Positions 6,836-8,898 of a stretch of DNA of 8,898 nucleotides are shown here, piece by piece (position 1 is the stretch's first letter; each line of letters begins with the position of its first letter). Location: positions 1 through 8,898 of the forward strand of contig DASSVP010000200.1 of the NCBI GenBank assembly GCA_035705985.1, given 5' to 3'. The translations under genes and the position numbers were made by a program. The notes under the pieces are model-generated. The model saw only the letters and a program-made list of their open reading frames with translations, searched no databases and was not told where the DNA came from. The stretch is from JACVRW01 sp035705985. Its GTDB lineage: Bacteria > Actinomycetota > Thermoleophilia > Solirubrobacterales > Thermoleophilaceae.

Positions 6836-6853
6836 CGGACCAGTCCATCACGT

Positions 6854-6900
6854 CGGTGGCGCGGTTTCTTCATCACTGTCGTGAACAAACTGCGCCACCG
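6854..6900. repeat. 47-base near-perfect palindrome
   Basis: The outer arms CGGTGGCGCGGTTT (6854-6867) and AAACTGCGCCACCG (6887-6900) pair over 14 positions with one G-T. After one mismatch the pairing continues with TTCA/TGAA and an inner AC/GT, centred on 6877. It lies between the 3' end of the two-component operon and the start of the GNAT gene, both on the minus strand. It could be a terminator, an operator for the GNAT-epimerase pair, or a copy of a dispersed palindromic repeat. There is no T-run on either side, which weakens the simple terminator reading. It is AT-richer than its surroundings in the centre. Confidence 0.75.
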
Positions 6901-6919
6901 CCGCGGCGCCACCGCCGCG
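6892..6919. repeat. Perfect 14-base tandem duplication
   Basis: GCGCCACCGCCGCG occurs twice head to tail (6892-6905 and 6906-6919). The first copy includes the outer 9 bases of the right arm of the 47-base palindrome, so the arm end is duplicated. Replication slippage at the hairpin base would explain it. Confidence 0.7.
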
Positions 6920-6926
6920 CTGGTGC

Positions 6927-6941
6927 AGCCCGCCGCGGGCT
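6927..6941 (-). terminator. Short GC hairpin just after the two-component operon, possible terminator
   Basis: AGCCCG and CGGGCT form a 6-bp stem with a 3-base loop. It starts 4 bases past the stop of the last gene of the response regulator-kinase operon. There is no T-run, so it is a weak candidate; transcription might end here or at the larger palindrome further on. Confidence 0.4.
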
Positions 6942-6945
6942 CGCG

Positions 6946-7302
6946 TCAGTCGTCGTCCGGCTCGTCGCCGCCACGCCCGCGGCCGCGGCCGCGACCGCCG
7001 CTGTCGTCCCCGCCGCTGTCGTCGCTGCCGCTTCCGGAGTTGTCGTCGTCCGTGGTGGTCGGCGCTACGGGTGCGACCTCGTCGGTGGTGGTGCGGGTGT
7101 CGTCGCCGCCACGGTCGCGGCGGCGCTCGCGGCGGTCGTCAGCCGTGGTCGCCGGTGCGAGCGTCTCGCCCGCCGACAGCGGCTCGGCGCCAAGGCCCAC
7201 GCTGTCGCCGGAGATCGAGTTGGCGAGCAGGCCGATGCCCACCGCGGCGGCCACGCCGGCGATTGCGAGTGCGGCGACTGTCGCGAAGCGTCTGAAGCTC
7301 AT
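6946..7302 (-). CDS. Small membrane-anchored protein with low-complexity charged tail, downstream of the sensor kinase
   Basis: I do not recognise a family. From the ATG at 7302 the protein is 118 residues. An N-terminal basic patch (MSFRRF) and hydrophobic segment at about 7-28 (ATVAALAIAGVAAAVGIGLLAN) act as an uncleaved anchor or signal peptide. The rest is predicted disordered: Thr/Asp runs (TTTDEVAPVAPTTTDDD), an Arg/Asp cluster (DDRRERRRDRGGDD), a Ser/Gly/Asp stretch and a closing RGRGRGRGGDEPDDD. The frame stays open upstream to 7389 inside the kinase gene, but the extra 29 residues are Arg/Cys/Pro-rich and would put the anchor 35 residues in, so 7302 is preferred. It begins 13 bases after the kinase stop on the same strand, so it is probably the third gene of that operon and could be an accessory or target of the signalling pair (inference). 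The skewed composition means it could also be a fast-evolving protein of no conserved function. Confidence 0.65.
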   Translation of the reverse strand: MSFRRFATVAALAIAGVAAAVGIGLLANSISGDSVGLGAEPLSAGETLAPATTADDRRERRRDRGGDDTRTTTDEVAPVAPTTTDDDNSGSGSDDSGGDDSGGRGRGRGRGGDEPDDD

Positions 7303-7315
7303 GCGGCCACCGACC

Positions 7316-8740
7316 CTAGCCCCGCCTCGGCAAGGGCTCGTCAAGCGGAGAGTCAGCTCTTGGCAAAGCCCGCACGGCCTCGAGCGCAACCTCGGCGCGG
7401 GCGCCGCCCTCGGGCCGGTTCGCGAGCGTGACCTCGCCGCCCCAGCGCGCGGCCAGCGACTCGACCACCGCGAGGCCGAGCCCGGTGCCCGGGGCGCCGC
7501 CCGCGCTGGCCGAGCCGCGGTAGAAGCGCTGGAAGACGCGGTCGGACTCGTCCGCGTCCAGGCCCCGGCCCTCGTCGAGCACGGCCAGGCGGACGCGGTC
7601 GCCGTCGGTGCCCCAGGTGAGCGTCACGGTCGTGTCCGGCGGCGAGTAGTTCAGCGCGTTCTCGGTGAGGTTGTCGAGGATCGCGGCGAGGTCCTCGGGC
7701 GAGGCGGCCACGACGGCCGGCGGCCCGGGCTCGAGGACGAGCTCGTGGTTCGTGCGCTCGGCGGGCCCCGCCCAGCGGACGCACGCCGACTCGACCACCT
7801 GCGCCACGTCGAGCCGCTGCGCGGTCGGCTGCTCGCCGCCGCCCGCGAGCGTCAGCAGCTCGGAGAGGAGGCGGGCGAGCCGCTCGGTCTCGTGCTCGGC
7901 GGCGGTGAGCTCGCGCTCGACCTCGGGATCGCGGCTCTTGAGCGCCGCGGCCTCGAGCCGGAGCCGCAGGCCGGTGAGCGGCGTGCGGAGCTGGTGCGAG
8001 GCGTTCGCGACGAACTCGCGCTGGGACCTCAGCGTTTCTCCGACCTGGGCGGTCATGTCGTTGAACGCGTGCGCCACCTCGCGCTGCTCGGCCGACCCCT
8101 CCTCGCGTGCGCGCGCGTCTAGATCGCCGTGGGCCACGCGCCGAGCCGTGCCCGCGAGCGCGCGGAGCGGCTTCGCGAGCGAGTTTGCCAGTAGGAACGC
8201 CACCACCACGCCGAGCAGCAGCGCGACCACTCCCACGCCGACGAGCGCGAGCACGTCGTTGCGGACCTCTCTGTTCACGGCGTCGACGCTCTGCGTGACG
8301 CGGACGGCGCCGGCCGTCCGCCCGTTGTTGACCACGGGCACGGCGGTGAAGAGAAGGTCCTCGTTCAGGTCGTCGCTGTGGCGCTCGCCCTGGCTGGGCC
8401 GGCCGTTGAGGGCCGCGGCGATCTCGGGCCGCGTTCCGTAGGGCTCGCCGCGCGACTCATCGCCTGCCGAGTCGGCAAGGACGCGGCCGCGCGGATCCAC
8501 CACGAGCACCCGGCCGCCGAGGTTCCTCGAGGAGCTCTCGACGAGCCGCTGTAGCTGGTCGTCGTCGGTCAGGCGCCCGGACGCGCCCGCCGCCAGCAGC
8601 TGCGCTTGGCTCTCGGCCTCCGACTTGATCTCGGCGTCGACCCGCTTCGACAGGTTCAGCGCCAGCGGCACCTCCAGCGCGACGATTACGAGAAGAAGCA
8701 CGTACGCGAACGCAACGACCAGCCGCGCGCGAAGGCTCAT
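7316..8740 (-). CDS. Sensor histidine kinase of an OmpR-type two-component system
   Basis: The 474-residue membrane kinase would autophosphorylate and pass the phosphate to the response regulator encoded just upstream. The domain order is a first membrane helix (about 8-30), an extracytoplasmic sensor region (31-160) with a single-cache-like pattern (GGRVLVVDPRGRVLADSAGDESRGEPYGTRPEI then LLFTAVPVVNNGRTAGAVRV), a second helix (163-187), and a HAMP linker (188-240; LAKPLRALAGTARRVAHGDLDA). The HisKA domain follows, with phospho-acceptor His249 in FVANASHQLRTPLTGLRLRLE. The HATPase domain has the N box DNLTENALNYS (356-366), DEGRGL (389-394), an F box (VFQRFYRG) and GTGLGLAVV (418-426). All key residues are present, so it should be active. 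The ATG at 8740 overlaps the regulator stop (ATGA), showing translational coupling. The sensor region suggests an envelope or small-molecule signal, but the ligand cannot be named. Confidence 0.95.
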   Translation of the reverse strand: MSLRARLVVAFAYVLLLVIVALEVPLALNLSKRVDAEIKSEAESQAQLLAAGASGRLTDDDQLQRLVESSSRNLGGRVLVVDPRGRVLADSAGDESRGEPYGTRPEIAAALNGRPSQGERHSDDLNEDLLFTAVPVVNNGRTAGAVRVTQSVDAVNREVRNDVLALVGVGVVALLLGVVVAFLLANSLAKPLRALAGTARRVAHGDLDARAREEGSAEQREVAHAFNDMTAQVGETLRSQREFVANASHQLRTPLTGLRLRLEAAALKSRDPEVERELTAAEHETERLARLLSELLTLAGGGEQPTAQRLDVAQVVESACVRWAGPAERTNHELVLEPGPPAVVAASPEDLAAILDNLTENALNYSPPDTTVTLTWGTDGDRVRLAVLDEGRGLDADESDRVFQRFYRGSASAGGAPGTGLGLAVVESLAARWGGEVTLANRPEGGARAEVALEAVRALPRADSPLDEPLPRRG

Positions 8741-8898
8741 AGCTCGTCGGCGGAGGCGAAGCGGAAGCCCACGCCGCGGACGGTGTGGATGAAGCGGGGG
8801 CTCTGCGAGTCGTCGCCGAGCTTGCGGCGGAGGCTGGAGACGTGGACGTCGAGGGTCTTGGTGGAGCCGAACCAGTTGGTGTCCCAGACCTCGTCGAT
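8737..8898 (-). CDS. OmpR/PhoB-type response regulator, C-terminal end; runs off the right edge
   Basis: Only the last 53 residues are visible. They are the end of a winged-helix DNA-binding domain: IDEVWDTNWFGSTKTLDVHVSSLRRKLGDD (recognition helix with the conserved VHVSSLRRKLGD), then SPRFIHTVRGVGFRF, the beta-hairpin wing seen in almost every member of the family, and a short SADEL tail. The receiver domain lies outside the window. It is the first visible gene of the operon, and its TGA overlaps the kinase start. The combination fits a two-component regulator that controls transcription; the targets are unknown. Confidence 0.95.
   Translation of the reverse strand: MDEVWDTNWFGSTKTLDVHVSSLRRKLGDDSQSPRFIHTVRGVGFRFASADEL

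Noticed and set aside
7303..7389. Upstream extension of the small anchored protein
   Set aside because: The extra 29 residues overlap the kinase end, are Cys/Arg/Pro-rich, and would place the hydrophobic anchor far from the N-terminus; the ATG at 7302 is a better start.
5954..8122. Long open frame on the plus strand (722 codons)
   Set aside because: It is antisense to the epimerase, acetyltransferase and kinase genes, all of which have full family motifs; the translation has no recognisable domain.
1..8898. Mobile element, CRISPR array or tRNA
   Set aside because: Read on both strands, I found no transposase or integrase motifs, no regularly spaced repeats and no cloverleaf-like segment.

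Overview
This is a GC-rich window, with G or C at almost every third codon position, frequent GTG starts, tight gene overlaps and a few AT-richer regulatory spots. The gene content is a class II ribonucleotide reductase with NrdR, an OmpR-type two-component system, and CHAT plus Trypco proteins. Together with the base composition this points to an actinobacterium-like organism; a deep lineage such as Thermoleophilia is plausible, but that placement is inference. The window is densely coded: I see no gene-free stretch over 300 bases and no tRNA, rRNA, CRISPR array, transposase or phage gene.

Layout. (1) Positions 1-1641, minus strand: the nrdR-nrdJ operon. nrdJ (B12-dependent ribonucleotide reductase) runs off the left edge and overlaps the 3' end of nrdR by 17 bases. 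Two NrdR boxes, centred exactly 32 bp apart, lie at 1652-1699 upstream of nrdR. (2) 1703-2539, minus: a two-domain cupin protein whose stop codon sits 3 bases from the outer NrdR box. (3) 2656-5372, plus: a two-gene operon with a TGATG overlap. It encodes a small Trypco1/CU044_2847-like protein and a 796-residue CHAT (caspase-like) protein that appears to cross the membrane once and to carry a six-bladed propeller-like domain outside. This is the most interesting part of the window. (4) 5389-6835, minus: a GNAT acetyltransferase followed by a GalE-like extended SDR epimerase, convergent with the CHAT gene across a 16-base gap that holds a symmetric stem-loop. (5) 6846-6945: a short intergenic stretch with a 47-base near-palindrome, a perfect 14-base tandem duplication and a small hairpin. 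(6) 6946-8898, minus: the 3' end of an OmpR/PhoB-type response regulator, its sensor histidine kinase (ATGA overlap), and a small membrane-anchored protein with a low-complexity charged tail.

How the genes work together. NrdR and NrdJ form a self-regulated deoxynucleotide supply unit. The Trypco1-CHAT pair looks like a stress, defence or cell-death module in which an outer sensor could control a caspase-like protease inside the cell. The regulator, kinase and small anchored protein form an envelope signalling unit. The epimerase and acetyltransferase look like ordinary metabolic genes sharing a transcript.
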